From positions 868,001-932,000 of the forward strand of contig NZ_JANQBB010000001.1 in assembly GCF_024721975.1 (NCBI RefSeq): a DNA stretch of 64,000 bases, in the 5' to 3' direction. Each line of letters starts with the position of its first letter. Positions within the stretch are counted from its first letter, which is position 1. The notes below the pieces were generated by a model. The model was not told the origin of the DNA. It was given only the letters and a program-made list of their open reading frames with translations, and made no database searches. Made by a program: the position numbers and the translations under genes. Positions 45,391 through 54,548 of this stretch are shown in pieces. The DNA comes from Paenibacillus endoradicis (GTDB lineage: Bacteria > Bacillota > Bacilli > Paenibacillales > Paenibacillaceae).

Positions 45391-46470
45391 TTGTTAAAAA
45401 TTAATCATTTTATTAAATTATGTATCGCTGTGTTTATGATATTGGCAATCGTGTATGTGGGTACGCTTGTTGATTTTGTATTTAAGCCGATTTTATCGCT
45501 GGTAACTAACATAACGATACCATTAATGTTATCAGTATTTTTCTATTATTTGCTTCTTCCACTAGTTAATTGGATGGAAAAGAAGAAAATCAACCGTGCT
45601 ATAGCAATTCTCCTAATATATTTATTTATAGCCATTCTATTAATTGGCTTCTTTATTGTCATTTGGCCAACATTCCGTACACAAATGCTTAACTTGTTTA
45701 ATAATGCTCCTAACTTGTTAAACGCCTTAAACGAACAATTGAAAGAGATTGAGGAGAGCGGTTTCTTATCCGATTTTTTCCCAGCAGATGTAAGCCCTTT
45801 GACACAGATCACCAATTATGTGAATAAAGGTTTTATGATATTGACGAATTACATAACGAGTCTGTTTTCAGTTATTTCTAATGTAGCGATCGTCTTGTTT
45901 ATTTTCCCTGTTATTCTTTTCTATATGTTGAAAGAGAGCGGAGGGTTTTCAAAAAAACTGGTCAAGTTTACACCGAAAAGATTTCATGAGGAAGCTACAG
46001 AAGTCGTAACAGACATCAATCAGTCGCTCAGTAATTTTATCGTGAGCAGAGTACTTATTAATCTAGCACTTGGTGTTCTGATGTACATTGGATTTCTTAT
46101 CATTGATCTACCGTATGCACTTTTACTTACTGCCGTAGCAGTTATTATGAATTTCATTCCGTTTATCGGTGCTATCTTATCAGCCATTCCAATCATTATC
46201 ATAGGATTCATTGAATCACCGTCCACCGCGATTTGGTCTCTAGTTATCATTTTAGTCGCACAACAAATTCAAGATAATCTTATCGCGCCTTATATTTTGG
46301 GAAAACAATTGGATATCCATCCAATAACAACGATAATAATCGTCTTGATCGGAGGAGATTTGGCTGGAATCTTAGGAATGTTATTAATCATACCTGTTTA
46401 TATGACTATCAAAATCATTGTGATCAAAGTATATGAATTGTTCATCAAGCAGAAATGGGAAAATGCATAA
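45391..46470 (+). CDS. AI-2E/PerM-family transporter
   Basis: This 359-residue protein has about eight helices: two hydrophobic pairs near the N-terminus, a soluble stretch (PNLLNALNEQLKEIEESGF), and the conserved NFIPFIGAILSAIPIIIIG and QIQDNLIAPYILGK segments of the family. Members are called AI-2 exporters, but many act as Na/H antiporters or have no known substrate. TTG 45391 with AAGGAG 10 bases upstream is chosen; the longer frame from 45301 overlaps the terminator of the preceding gene. Confidence 0.87.
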   Translation: MLKINHFIKLCIAVFMILAIVYVGTLVDFVFKPILSLVTNITIPLMLSVFFYYLLLPLVNWMEKKKINRAIAILLIYLFIAILLIGFFIVIWPTFRTQMLNLFNNAPNLLNALNEQLKEIEESGFLSDFFPADVSPLTQITNYVNKGFMILTNYITSLFSVISNVAIVLFIFPVILFYMLKESGGFSKKLVKFTPKRFHEEATEVVTDINQSLSNFIVSRVLINLALGVLMYIGFLIIDLPYALLLTAVAVIMNFIPFIGAILSAIPIIIIGFIESPSTAIWSLVIILVAQQIQDNLIAPYILGKQLDIHPITTIIIVLIGGDLAGILGMLLIIPVYMTIKIIVIKVYELFIKQKWENA

Positions 46471-46487
46471 TTAAATTAACTATTTCG

Positions 46488-46524
46488 ATCGTACATGGGG
46501 AATGTCCTTATGTACGATTTTTTT
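46488..46524 (+). terminator. intrinsic terminator after the AI-2E transporter gene
   Basis: ATCGTACAT pairs with ATGTACGAT, with further pairing inside, followed by about seven T. Confidence 0.85.
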
Positions 46525-46662
46525 AGTTTATCATCGATGTAATATAACGGATTGTCCTATTGGACCTCGATTTTCCATTTTCAACCAAACGACTAAGTTT
46601 TTTATATTATAATCTAAATTTCTTCAGGTTAAATATTATCAATTTCTCTGATAAAGTAAGAT

Positions 46663-46676
46663 TGTAATCGCTTTCA
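46663..46676 (+). promoter_or_regulatory. cre site (CcpA) upstream of the xylanase gene
   Basis: TGTAATCGCTTTCA fits the consensus TGWAANCGNTNWCA at every fixed position. It lies 98 bp upstream of the xylanase ATG, where CcpA would repress transcription when glucose is present. The short hairpin AGTCC/GGACT at about 46707-46722 lies between the site and the gene. Confidence 0.78.
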
Positions 46677-46773
46677 AATATAATTTGAGAGGAAGTGTAA
46701 ACAAAGTCCAGCTACGGACTGCACCGCATCATAGTTAGACTAACCGTAATTTAACTAAAAGGAGGAAAGCCAA

Positions 46774-47862
46774 ATGAAACAAAAAAGAATGAGGTTATTA
46801 TTAACACTTTTCATTTGTTTTGTGCTTACAATCCCTGCAGTAATCGTACAGGCGGCAACAACGATAAACTCAAATCAAACTGGTACCCAAGACGGCTACG
46901 ACTATGAGCTGTGGAAGGATTCTGGGACAACAAGTATGACCCTCAATAGTGGTGGTGCGTTCAGTGCCCAATGGAGTAACATAGGCAATGCGTTATTCCG
47001 CAAAGGTAAGAAATTCGATTCGACTAAGACACACTCACAACTTGGAAATATATCAATAAACTACAGTGCAACTTTCAATCCTGGCGGCAATTCCTACTTG
47101 TGCGTCTATGGGTGGACGAAGGATCCGCTCGTAGAATATTATATCGTTGATAGCTGGGGTACTTATCGTCCTACTGGAACGAAAAAGGGCACTATTACCG
47201 TTGATGGGGGAACATATGACATTTATGAGACCACTAGAACCAATCAACCTTCTATTATCGGCACTGCAACTTTTAAACAGTATTGGAGTGTCCGGACGTC
47301 GCAACGCACGAGCGGAACCATTTCTGTTAGCGAACACTTTAAAAAGTGGGAGAGCTTAGGTATGCCAATGGGTAAGATGTATGAAGTCGCACTTACGGTA
47401 GAGGGCTATCAAAGCAATGGAAGTGCTAATGTAACTAGTAACACACTTACTATCGGTGGCAGCACTGGTGGCGGTACGACACCAACTACTCCTCCAAGCT
47501 CTGGTACAAAGAAGGAAGCGGAGAGTATGACGAAAAGTGGGCAATACACAGGAAATATTAGCTCTCCGTTCACTGGAGTCGCTTTATACGCCAACAATGA
47601 TTCGGTAAAGTATACACAAAATTTCACGACAGGTACCCATAACTTTTCACTTCGTGGTGCTTCGAATAACTCCAACATGGCAAAAGTCGACTTGAAGATC
47701 GGCGGACAGACGAAGGGCACCTTCTACTTTGGAGGCAGTAATCCAGCGGTCTATACAATAAACAATGTCAGTCATGGGACTGGAAATCAAGAGATTGAGC
47801 TCGTTGTTACATCCGACGACGGAACATGGGATGCTTACATTGATTATTTGGAGATCCAGTAA
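46774..47862 (+). CDS. secreted GH11 endo-1,4-beta-xylanase with CBM36
   Basis: This 362-residue protein has a Sec signal peptide ([18 protein letters not shown]..., cleavage after VQA, about residue 27), a GH11 jelly-roll catalytic domain with the two glutamates in [12 protein letters not shown] (about residue 121) and [10 protein letters not shown] (about 210), and a Gly/Thr/Pro linker. A C-terminal domain (about 245-362) matches the calcium-dependent xylan-binding CBM36 first known from Paenibacillus polymyxa. It cuts the xylan backbone outside the cell. GGAGGAAAG precedes the ATG. The cre site upstream implies carbon catabolite repression. Confidence 0.95.
   Translation: MKQKRMRLLLTLFICFVLTIPAVIVQAATTINSNQTGTQDGYDYELWKDSGTTSMTLNSGGAFSAQWSNIGNALFRKGKKFDSTKTHSQLGNISINYSATFNPGGNSYLCVYGWTKDPLVEYYIVDSWGTYRPTGTKKGTITVDGGTYDIYETTRTNQPSIIGTATFKQYWSVRTSQRTSGTISVSEHFKKWESLGMPMGKMYEVALTVEGYQSNGSANVTSNTLTIGGSTGGGTTPTTPPSSGTKKEAESMTKSGQYTGNISSPFTGVALYANNDSVKYTQNFTTGTHNFSLRGASNNSNMAKVDLKIGGQTKGTFYFGGSNPAVYTINNVSHGTGNQEIELVVTSDDGTWDAYIDYLEIQ
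47515..47862 (+). repeat. CBM36-coding repeat, copy 1
   Basis: About 345 bp encoding the xylan-binding module is nearly the same as 48715-49056. The 21 residues ending in the shared string [18 protein letters not shown] are identical, and DNA identity is high (estimated near 90% by eye). Differences are mostly silent, which suggests duplication or gene conversion. Confidence 0.85.
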
Positions 47863-47988
47863 CAATCCGAGAACGGTAATTCAATCGTTTTAGTTTTTCA
47901 TTTGAATTATCACCAACTATTTAGAAGAAAAACCAACTTATTTTCCACGCTGGAATTTCTTACATTTTAATAAGAGGAGGTACTATAT

Positions 47989-49059
47989 ATGTTTAAATCA
48001 AAAATATTTAAAGTGGTAGCGGTTCTATCGCTCTTCGGAACGTTATTCTCCAATCCACTTATGCCTAACGCCATTGCTGCTGATGCTAACTGCCCGAACG
48101 GTTACGTGGGTCTGACTTTCGACGATGGTCCCAATGCAAGCAACACGACTAATCTACTCAATGCATTGAAGCAGGCAGGTTTGCGTGCAACCATGTTTAA
48201 CTTGGGGCAAAACGCGCAAAATTATCCCTCATTAGTGCAGGCCCAAGTAGCTGCGGGGATGTGGGTAGGCAACCACTCCTATACTCATCCTCACATGACT
48301 ACGTTGAGCAGCACGCAGATGTCTTCGGAAATCACACGGACACAGCAGGCGATCCAGTCGGCTACTGGAACCGCACCGAAGTTGTTCCGTCCGCCTTACG
48401 GCGAGACCAACGCTACCTTGAAGTCCATCGAGTCTCAGAACGGTCTTACTGAGGTCTTGTGGAACGTTGACTCTCAAGATTGGAATGGAGCTACTACCGC
48501 ACAGATCGTAGCAGCAGTTGGCCAACTACAAAACGGAGACGTGATTCTTATGCACGACCAGTACCAGACTACGCTTCAAGCGATTCCACAGATCTCACAA
48601 AACCTCAAGAATCGCGGCCTATGCTCCGGGATGATTTCTACGAGCACTGGCAGAGCAGTTGCGCCTGATGGCGGAAGCGGTACGACTCCTCCAGGTACAG
48701 TAACAAAAGTGGAAGTTGAGAGTATGACCAAAGGCGGCCAGTACACGGGGAATATCAGTTCACCATTCTCAGGAGTTGCTTTATACGCTAACAATGATTT
48801 GGTGAAATATACACAAAATTTCACTACAAGTACCCATAATTTTTCACTCCGTGGTGCTTCTAATAATTCGAATATGGCCAAAGTCGACTTGAAGATCGGC
48901 GGACAAACGAAGGGCACTTTTTACTTCGGGGGGAGTAATCCAGCAGTCTATACCATAAACAATGTCAGTCATGGAACTGGAAATCAAGAGATCCAGCTTG
49001 TAGTAACAACCGATAATGGAACTTGGGATGCTTATATTGATTATTTGGAGATCCAATAA
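47989..49059 (+). CDS. secreted CE4 polysaccharide deacetylase (acetylxylan esterase) with CBM36
   Basis: This 356-residue protein has a signal peptide (AVLSLFGTLFSNPLMPNAIA) and a CE4/NodB domain: VGLTFDDGPNA with the catalytic and metal Asp near residue 43, GNHSYTHPHM with the two metal His near 95, RPPYGETN near 134, VLWNVDSQDW and VILMHDQ near 187. After a Gly/Ser/Thr/Pro linker comes a CBM36 almost the same as in the xylanase. With that module the substrate is most likely acetylxylan, as for Streptomyces AxeA, although chitin or peptidoglycan deacetylase cannot be excluded. It lies 126 bp after the xylanase; no second cre site was seen. Confidence 0.92.
   Translation: MFKSKIFKVVAVLSLFGTLFSNPLMPNAIAADANCPNGYVGLTFDDGPNASNTTNLLNALKQAGLRATMFNLGQNAQNYPSLVQAQVAAGMWVGNHSYTHPHMTTLSSTQMSSEITRTQQAIQSATGTAPKLFRPPYGETNATLKSIESQNGLTEVLWNVDSQDWNGATTAQIVAAVGQLQNGDVILMHDQYQTTLQAIPQISQNLKNRGLCSGMISTSTGRAVAPDGGSGTTPPGTVTKVEVESMTKGGQYTGNISSPFSGVALYANNDLVKYTQNFTTSTHNFSLRGASNNSNMAKVDLKIGGQTKGTFYFGGSNPAVYTINNVSHGTGNQEIQLVVTTDNGTWDAYIDYLEIQ
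48715..49056 (+). repeat. CBM36-coding repeat, copy 2
   Basis: Second copy of the xylan-binding module, in the CE4 gene; see 47515-47862. The end [12 protein letters not shown] is identical in both copies. Confidence 0.85.
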
Positions 49060-49125
49060 AACACTGAAAAAGGTACACGATGACTAATCCTCGTCAATAA
49101 GACTGGGATAAAAATCCGTCTAAAA

Positions 49126-49162
49126 ATCAGTTGCCGAACAATAATCGGTGACTGGTTTTTTA
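49126..49162 (+). terminator. intrinsic terminator after the CE4 gene
   Basis: AATCAGTTGCCGA pairs with TCGGTGACTGGTT (G-T pairs included) around ACAATAA, followed by six T. Confidence 0.75.
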
Positions 49163-49229
49163 GTTTCTTGTCAATCGAGTATATTCCTTTAATTGTACTC
49201 ATAAATTTTATTGATAAGGAGGGTAATTA

Positions 49230-51278
49230 ATGGATGATGAGCGTAAGGTTAATGAAAACAGTAAAAATGAACAGCTTGAATCATTTCGAGTGGATGATGA
49301 AGGCAAGTTCCTTACTACGAACCAGGGATTAAAGGTATCTGAAGATGAATTCTCATTAAAAGCTGGTGAACGCGGTCCTACACTATTGGAAGATTTTCAT
49401 TTCCGTGAAAAAATAACACATTTTGACCATGAACGTATACCTGAAAGAGTTGTTCATGCACGTGGTTTTGCTGCACATGGAGTGTTCGAATTATACGAAG
49501 ATATGAAAGATTTTACTAGAGCTAAATTTTTGCAGGATACAGCTGCAAAAACACCAGTTTTTGTTCGTTTTTCTACAGTGAATGGGGCACGAGGCTCTTC
49601 TGATACGGCTCGAGATGCGAGAGGATTTGCTACGAAATTTTACACAGAAGAAGGAAATTATGATTTAGTTGGTAATAATATTCCAGTATTTTTCATTCAA
49701 GATGCGATTAAGTTTCCAGATCTTGTTCACTCCTTTAAACCTGAGCCTGATAATGATATTCCTCAAGCTTCCACAGCGCATGATACCTTCTGGGACTTCG
49801 TAGCGAACAACCAGGAATCTGCACATATGATTATGTGGATTATGTCAGACCGAGCGATTCCAAGAAGTTTCCGTATGATGGAAGGATTCGGTGTACATAC
49901 GTTCAGATTAGTGAATGATCAAGGAAAAGCACATTTTGTAAAATTTCATTGGAAGCCTTTATTAGGAGTACATTCACTAATATGGGATGAGTCCCATACT
50001 CTCGCAGGAATCGATCCAGATTTTCACCGTAATGATCTATGGCATGCCATTGAGAACGGTTTCTACCCAGAATACGAATTAGGGGTCCAAATTCTTGATG
50101 AAAAAGATGAATTTAACCTTGGTTTTGATATATTGGATGCAACAAAACTATGGCCAGAGGAAGTAGTGCCCGTACAAATTATAGGTAAGATGACATTAAA
50201 CCGTAATGTAGATAATTTCTTTACGGAAACCGAGCAAGTTGCTTTCCATCTAGGAAATGTTGTACCAGGAATCGATTTTACGAATGATCCATTACTACAA
50301 GGTCGATTATTTTCATATTTGGATACACAGTTAATCCGTCTTGGCGGTCCTAATTTTCATGAAATACCAATCAATAGACCTGTTGTGCCTTTCCATAATA
50401 ATCAGCGTGAAGGATATCACCGTCAAACGATTAATTTGGGAAAAGTGAGTTATCATCGAAATTCTTTAGCAGGAAATACTCCCAAACCTGCTAGTCCAGC
50501 TGAAGGTGGATATGAAACTTATCAAGAAAAAGTAGAAGGTAGAAAAATTCGTGCGAGAAGTGATAGCTTTAATGATCATTTTTCTCAAGCAACACTATTT
50601 TGGAATAGTATGAGTCCAACTGAAAAAAAACATATCGTTGATGCTTTCAGCTTTGAGCTTTCTAATGTTAAGAGTGAATCTGTAAGACAACAAGTTGTCG
50701 ATATGTTTGCGAACGTGAGTTTAGAATTAACTAACTCATTTGCCCAATTTGTAGGAGCAAATCCTCCAACTTCAGGAGGTTCAAATGTTACGCAGTCTTC
50801 ACCAGCACTTAGCATGGAGCATACTATCAACAGTCCAAAGACACTTACAGTCGCAGTTATTGTTACAGAAGGATTTAACGGGCCAAATCTTAAATATGTA
50901 TTGAACCGTTTGACAGCTGAAGGGATCATGCCAAAAATAATAAGTGAAAAGATAGGTGTGGTTGAAGGAACCAATGGAATAACTTTAAAAGCTGAATATA
51001 CATTTTTAACAGCAAAGTCAGTGCAATTTGACTCCGTTTATCTAGTAAGTGCTAGTAATGATAGTCAGAAGTTTAATCAACAAGCTGCTAATTTTATTGA
51101 TCAAGCATATGCTCATTATAAACCGATTGGTGCAAGTGCTGGGGTGAAAAACTGGATGCAAACAAACAATTTAGCTGGTAAGCCTGGAGTAGTCATAGAA
51201 GATGATATGGTACAATTTACAAACGATTTTATAACTGCTATATCAAAACAGCGTTTTTGGAAAAGAAATATAATTTAG
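49230..51278 (+). CDS. katE: large-subunit (HPII-type) catalase
   Basis: This 682-residue catalase has an N-terminal arm, the catalytic His in RVVHARGFAAHGVFELY (about residue 74), the Asn in the active-site segment near FSTVNGARGSSDTARD, and the heme-ligand Tyr in RLFSYLDTQLIRLGGPN (about residue 361). The C-terminal 140 residues (VAVIVTEGFNGPNLKYVLNR onward) are the flavodoxin/DJ-1-like domain that only large-subunit catalases carry. It breaks down hydrogen peroxide, typically in stationary phase or spores. AAGGAGGG precedes the ATG. No PerR box was evident upstream. Confidence 0.95.
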   Translation: MDDERKVNENSKNEQLESFRVDDEGKFLTTNQGLKVSEDEFSLKAGERGPTLLEDFHFREKITHFDHERIPERVVHARGFAAHGVFELYEDMKDFTRAKFLQDTAAKTPVFVRFSTVNGARGSSDTARDARGFATKFYTEEGNYDLVGNNIPVFFIQDAIKFPDLVHSFKPEPDNDIPQASTAHDTFWDFVANNQESAHMIMWIMSDRAIPRSFRMMEGFGVHTFRLVNDQGKAHFVKFHWKPLLGVHSLIWDESHTLAGIDPDFHRNDLWHAIENGFYPEYELGVQILDEKDEFNLGFDILDATKLWPEEVVPVQIIGKMTLNRNVDNFFTETEQVAFHLGNVVPGIDFTNDPLLQGRLFSYLDTQLIRLGGPNFHEIPINRPVVPFHNNQREGYHRQTINLGKVSYHRNSLAGNTPKPASPAEGGYETYQEKVEGRKIRARSDSFNDHFSQATLFWNSMSPTEKKHIVDAFSFELSNVKSESVRQQVVDMFANVSLELTNSFAQFVGANPPTSGGSNVTQSSPALSMEHTINSPKTLTVAVIVTEGFNGPNLKYVLNRLTAEGIMPKIISEKIGVVEGTNGITLKAEYTFLTAKSVQFDSVYLVSASNDSQKFNQQAANFIDQAYAHYKPIGASAGVKNWMQTNNLAGKPGVVIEDDMVQFTNDFITAISKQRFWKRNII

Positions 51279-51342
51279 TGAAGGATATGTGTTAATAAAA
51301 TTAATGAATGATTTGTTTAAGTTAGATAGTTGTTATATTATT

Positions 51343-51374
51343 GAAATGAGTCCGTCATGTAACGGGCTTATTTC
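51343..51374 (+). terminator. hairpin after katE
   Basis: GAAATGAGTCCGT pairs with ACGGGCTTATTTC (two G-T pairs) around a short loop; followed by AATTTCC, so the T-run is weak. Confidence 0.6.
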
Positions 51375-51490
51375 AATTTCCACCTTTATCCGCTTGGCAT
51401 ACATTAAGAGAAGTTAATGAAAACGCTGGTTTCGCCACACAATAAAGGTTATACTATTTCTGAACAAAATATTGCAAGTTCAAGATGATC

Positions 51491-51502
51491 AATCGATCGA
51501 TT
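51491..51502 (+). promoter_or_regulatory. perfect palindrome upstream of the marR gene
   Basis: AATCGATCGATT is perfectly self-complementary and lies 32 bp before the marR start codon, in the 5' region where autorepression by MarR would act. The assignment to MarR is a guess from position. Confidence 0.4.
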
Positions 51503-51534
51503 AAATATTACGAAACAGAACAGGTGAATACTTG

Positions 51535-51966
51535 ATGCATAATAATGAACTTTTGAATAATTGGTTGTCTCTATCAGATATCCAAACAAGCATTAATAAT
51601 AAATTAGAGACTGCGTTACAAGATAAATATAGCTTATCCTTAAAAGAATTTTATGTTCTTTATTTTTTATCTCAAACTAGTGAAAAAAAATTAAGACTGC
51701 AGCAATTACAAGAAATGGTAGGTCTAAGTCAAAGTGCAATATCGAGACTAGTAGGTAGAATGGAAGCCAAAAATTGTGGTGCCTTGCAGCGAAGTATTTG
51801 TGAAGATGATCGGAGAGGTATTTATACACGCTTAACAGAGTTAGGCGAGAATAAATGTAAAATGGCGTTAGTTACTGTTAACGAAATTTTACAAGAGGTT
51901 CAATTACAGGAGGGACTCCAAAAAGAACTCCTAACGCTAATTCAACAACTTCAAATTACAGAATAA
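51535..51966 (+). CDS. MarR-family regulator
   Basis: This 143-residue protein has the MarR winged helix: LSLKEFYVLYFLSQT, LRLQQLQEMVGLSQSAISRLVGRMEAKN and the wing EDDRRGIYTRLTELGENK. I choose ATG 51535 with AGGTGA 7 bases in front instead of the adjacent TTG 51532. It lies upstream of and in the same direction as the old yellow enzyme gene, separated by a terminator and a new promoter that has a palindrome over its start. That is consistent with control of namA by this regulator in response to reactive electrophiles, an inference. Confidence 0.88.
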   Translation: MHNNELLNNWLSLSDIQTSINNKLETALQDKYSLSLKEFYVLYFLSQTSEKKLRLQQLQEMVGLSQSAISRLVGRMEAKNCGALQRSICEDDRRGIYTRLTELGENKCKMALVTVNEILQEVQLQEGLQKELLTLIQQLQITE

Positions 51967-51982
51967 GTCATTTCACAGTGAA

Positions 51983-52016
51983 ACAACGCGGAGTATACCA
52001 CCGGGTTGTTTTTTAT
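51983..52016 (+). terminator. intrinsic terminator after marR
   Basis: AACAACGCGG pairs with CCGGGTTGTT (one mismatch), followed by six T. Confidence 0.8.
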
Positions 52017-52064
52017 TTGACAAATAAAAAATCATCGTGTTACTATAAATGCATGCGCAAGCAT
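52017..52064 (+). promoter_or_regulatory. namA promoter with overlapping palindromic operator
   Basis: TTGACA (52017-52022), an 18-bp spacer and TACTAT (52041-52046) form a good promoter. Just downstream, at 52049-52064, ATGCATGCGCAAGCAT is a palindrome with one mismatched pair around TGCGCA, placed over the probable transcription start. It is a candidate operator for the adjacent MarR protein. Confidence 0.6.
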
Positions 52065-52093
52065 ATAAAATAAAATTTAAAGGAGTTTTTACG

Positions 52094-53116
52094 ATGATTA
52101 ATTTATTTACCCCATACAAGTTTAAAGGCATGGAGTTGAAAAACCGTATTATTATGCCACCTATGTGCCAATACTCGGTCGAAAAAAAAGACGGAGTTGC
52201 GACGGAATGGCATTATTTGCACTATGTTAGTCGAGCAGTTGGTGGGACTGGTATGATAATAATTGAAATGACTGATGTAGAACCGGATGGCCGAATCTCT
52301 GATTATGATCTTGGAATATGGTCTGATGAACAAATTCAACCTCTAAAAAGAATAGTAGACGCATGTCACGCATACGGTGCCAAGGTTGGAATTCAAATCG
52401 CTCATGCTGGACGTAAAGCTGAAGATGCAGTTGTTCCTGTAGCTCCTTCTGCAATTCCTTTTGATGAGAAGTCAAAAACACCAAGAGCACTTTCAACCGA
52501 TGAAGTAAAAGGATTAGTAGAGAAGTTCCGTAGTGCAGCGAGAAGAGCTGTTGAAGCTGGATTTGATACGATTGAAATTCACGGTGCACATGGTTATTTG
52601 ATCCATCAATTCCATTCACCACTTACAAATAAAAGGCAGGATGAATATGGTAAAGATCTTACCAAATTTGGCAAGGAAATTATTCAAGCAGTCAAATCAG
52701 AAATGCCTGAAGATATGCCTCTCATTATGCGTATTTCTGCAAAAGAGTATGTAGAAGGTGGCTATGGTATCAATGAAAGTATTCAGTTCTCTCGCGTATA
52801 CAAAGATGCTGGAGTAGACATGTTCGATGTTTCGTCTGGTGGAGAAGGCCAAATCGCAGCGTGGGGCAGACCAGGGACACATGCAGCCTATCAAGTTCCT
52901 TTAGCTAAAGAAATCAGAAATGCGCTTGATGTTCCTGTAATTGCAGTCGGAAGACTTGACGATGCTATTCTCGCTAACGCTGTTATTGGTAATGAAGATG
53001 CTGATCTAGTTGCGGTAGGCAGAGGTATGCTGAGAAATCCATACTGGTCATTAGAAGCTGCAAAACAATTAAGAATAGAAACTACTGTACCGAAACAATA
53101 CTCATTTGGTTTTTAA
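52094..53116 (+). CDS. namA: NADPH dehydrogenase NamA (old yellow enzyme, YqjM type)
   Basis: This 340-residue TIM-barrel FMN enzyme has the NamA features: LKNRIIMPPMCQYS at the N-terminus with the redox-tuning Cys, IQIAHAGRKA, the substrate-binding His pair in IEIHGAHGYLIHQFHSPLTN (shown without flanks), VDMFDVSSGG, and FMN-phosphate contacts near VGRGMLRNPYW. It reduces the C=C bond of alpha,beta-unsaturated carbonyls and nitro compounds with NADPH and responds to oxidative or electrophile stress in Bacillus. I use ATG 52094 behind AAAGGAG; the upstream in-frame ATG 52049 lies in the operator region. Confidence 0.94.
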   Translation: MINLFTPYKFKGMELKNRIIMPPMCQYSVEKKDGVATEWHYLHYVSRAVGGTGMIIIEMTDVEPDGRISDYDLGIWSDEQIQPLKRIVDACHAYGAKVGIQIAHAGRKAEDAVVPVAPSAIPFDEKSKTPRALSTDEVKGLVEKFRSAARRAVEAGFDTIEIHGAHGYLIHQFHSPLTNKRQDEYGKDLTKFGKEIIQAVKSEMPEDMPLIMRISAKEYVEGGYGINESIQFSRVYKDAGVDMFDVSSGGEGQIAAWGRPGTHAAYQVPLAKEIRNALDVPVIAVGRLDDAILANAVIGNEDADLVAVGRGMLRNPYWSLEAAKQLRIETTVPKQYSFGF

Positions 53117-53180
53117 GGGAAAAGAAATTAGTATGAACTTAATCCGAAAAGTATATTAATAATATTGCTAACATAACAAT

Positions 53181-53201
53181 CCGCGCCTAGCGCGGTTTTT
53201 T
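53181..53201 (+). terminator. intrinsic terminator after namA
   Basis: CCGCGC pairs with GCGCGG around CTA, followed by six T. Confidence 0.88.
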
Positions 53202-53235
53202 ATTTTAAAGATATTTCGGTCATTTTTGGATATAA

Positions 53236-53523
53236 GTGATTAAAATATCAATACCCTATACTTCAGAAGATGGCAGCCATTTTACGAGTAGGATATATAG
53301 CCGTGCATACGAATATTCAGGTAAAGCAAATCGTGAGGATTATTTTATGGAAAGTAAAAAGTGTTTTGGTGTAGTTGGACAATTTCCAGCGATTACTCAA
53401 GTTTTATTGGGAACTACTTGGACGAATGCGCAGATTTTGGAGATACTTGAGTTCTATTATCTACAAGCGGAGAAAAAGTCTGAACAAACGCTAAAGGAAC
53501 TGATACCATTACTTTGTAAATGA
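53236..53523 (+). CDS. 95-residue hypothetical protein
   Basis: A frame from GTG 53236 gives a 95-residue protein (IKISIPYTSEDGSHFTSRIY ... LGTTWTNAQILEILEFYYLQ) with sensible composition but no recognised domain. The ribosome site is weak (TTGGAT). It lies between the namA terminator and the hairpin at 53709. Confidence 0.5.
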   Translation: MIKISIPYTSEDGSHFTSRIYSRAYEYSGKANREDYFMESKKCFGVVGQFPAITQVLLGTTWTNAQILEILEFYYLQAEKKSEQTLKELIPLLCK

Positions 53524-53896
53524 GTAGTTAATTGATGATTTTTCCCGATGTGTTGAACAAATAGTATTGTACATGATGAGGTTTGTGATGTCGTAATTTA
53601 TATTAGAATTAATCGTATGTCTTTGCCTATCCTTTATTGCTAGTGAAGAAGTAGCGACCAAACTATAGAATGCTGTAAGTCCAATTCAAGCAAAGTATTG
53701 TTCATCTTAAAAAAGGTGCTACACTCATTAGCGCCTTTTTTGTGTTTATCGAGTGAATGTTAACGGTTAATGTACATCAGGCTTCCTAACAAAGAAAGTT
53801 ATGGACTGCTTAATAAGTATATTTATGGATGTAACAATTCAATCCAAAGGCTGCTATACTAGCGAAAATAAATCAATATTATAGGAGTGGTTGAGA
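53524..53896 (+). other. gene-free interval
   Basis: About 370 bp with no convincing gene. It contains the terminator at 53709-53741. Short open pieces at 53645-53705 read SEEVATKL, then a stop, then NAVSPIQAKYCSS, which may be a decayed gene, but they are too short to assign. The PNPOx-family gene's AGGAG at 53884-53888 ends the interval. Confidence 0.5.
53709..53741 (+). terminator. intrinsic terminator
   Basis: AAAAAAGGTGCT pairs with AGCGCCTTTTTT (one G-T pair) around a 9-base loop. It would end transcripts from the 95-residue ORF. Confidence 0.85.
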
Positions 53897-54439
53897 ATGG
53901 ATAGTGTTCGTTACAAGATAAGAGAAGTATTAGATAAGGACATCATTGATGCTTTTCTAAGGAAGGCGAGAATTGGTAACCTCGGCATGGTTGATGGGAA
54001 ATTGCCCTATGTTGTTCCGCTCAATTTTGTATGGGTAAACGGGAAAATTTATTTTCATGGAGCATCAGGTGGGAGACGTAATCAAGTTATGAGCGAGAAT
54101 AATGAGGTTTGTTTTACGGTTTGTGAAGAATATGGAACGATTACTGATCCAGTACCAGCTAAGACCGACACTGCATATATGAGTGTTATCATTTTCGGAA
54201 AATCCGAGCCCATCAACGATTTGGATGAAGCTACATATATGTTGCAGGAAATGTTCCTAAAATATGTGCCTGGTTATTATGACCGTCCGTTGTCCAAGCA
54301 ACATGTAGACAAATATAGATCATCTATATTCAATTCCCCTGTTCAAGTATACCGAGTTGATCCCTATCATATAACAGCGAAGGGAAATCCGATTGAGGTA
54401 GAAAAAATGTACAAAGAGAAGAAACAGGTTAATGAATAA
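53897..54439 (+). CDS. pyridoxamine-5'-phosphate-oxidase-family (NimA-like) flavin protein
   Basis: This 180-residue protein has the split beta-barrel FMN fold: RIGNLGMVDGKLPYVVPLNFVW, KIYFHGASGGRRNQVMSE (FMN phosphate contact), VCFTVCEEYGTI and VIIFGKSEPI. NimA-type relatives bind FMN or heme and may reduce nitro compounds. ATG 53897 is the start behind TAGGAG; the TTG at 53891 is too close to that site. A broken MocR regulator gene converges on it from downstream; MocR proteins often control PLP-related or nearby flavin genes, so they may once have been linked. Confidence 0.82.
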   Translation: MDSVRYKIREVLDKDIIDAFLRKARIGNLGMVDGKLPYVVPLNFVWVNGKIYFHGASGGRRNQVMSENNEVCFTVCEEYGTITDPVPAKTDTAYMSVIIFGKSEPINDLDEATYMLQEMFLKYVPGYYDRPLSKQHVDKYRSSIFNSPVQVYRVDPYHITAKGNPIEVEKMYKEKKQVNE

Positions 54440-54548
54440 TTGTATGAGCTTTGTGTCGTTTGGAAGTTGGTAATAGAAAGAAGGAAGTAGGAACATGAGT
54501 CACTTAGTAGAAGAGAAACTTAGATACGTACGGAGGGAGATGCTTGAA

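Noticed and set aside
49130..49230. Search for a PerR box or sigma-B promoter before katE
   Set aside because: Only weak partial matches were seen, not enough to call.
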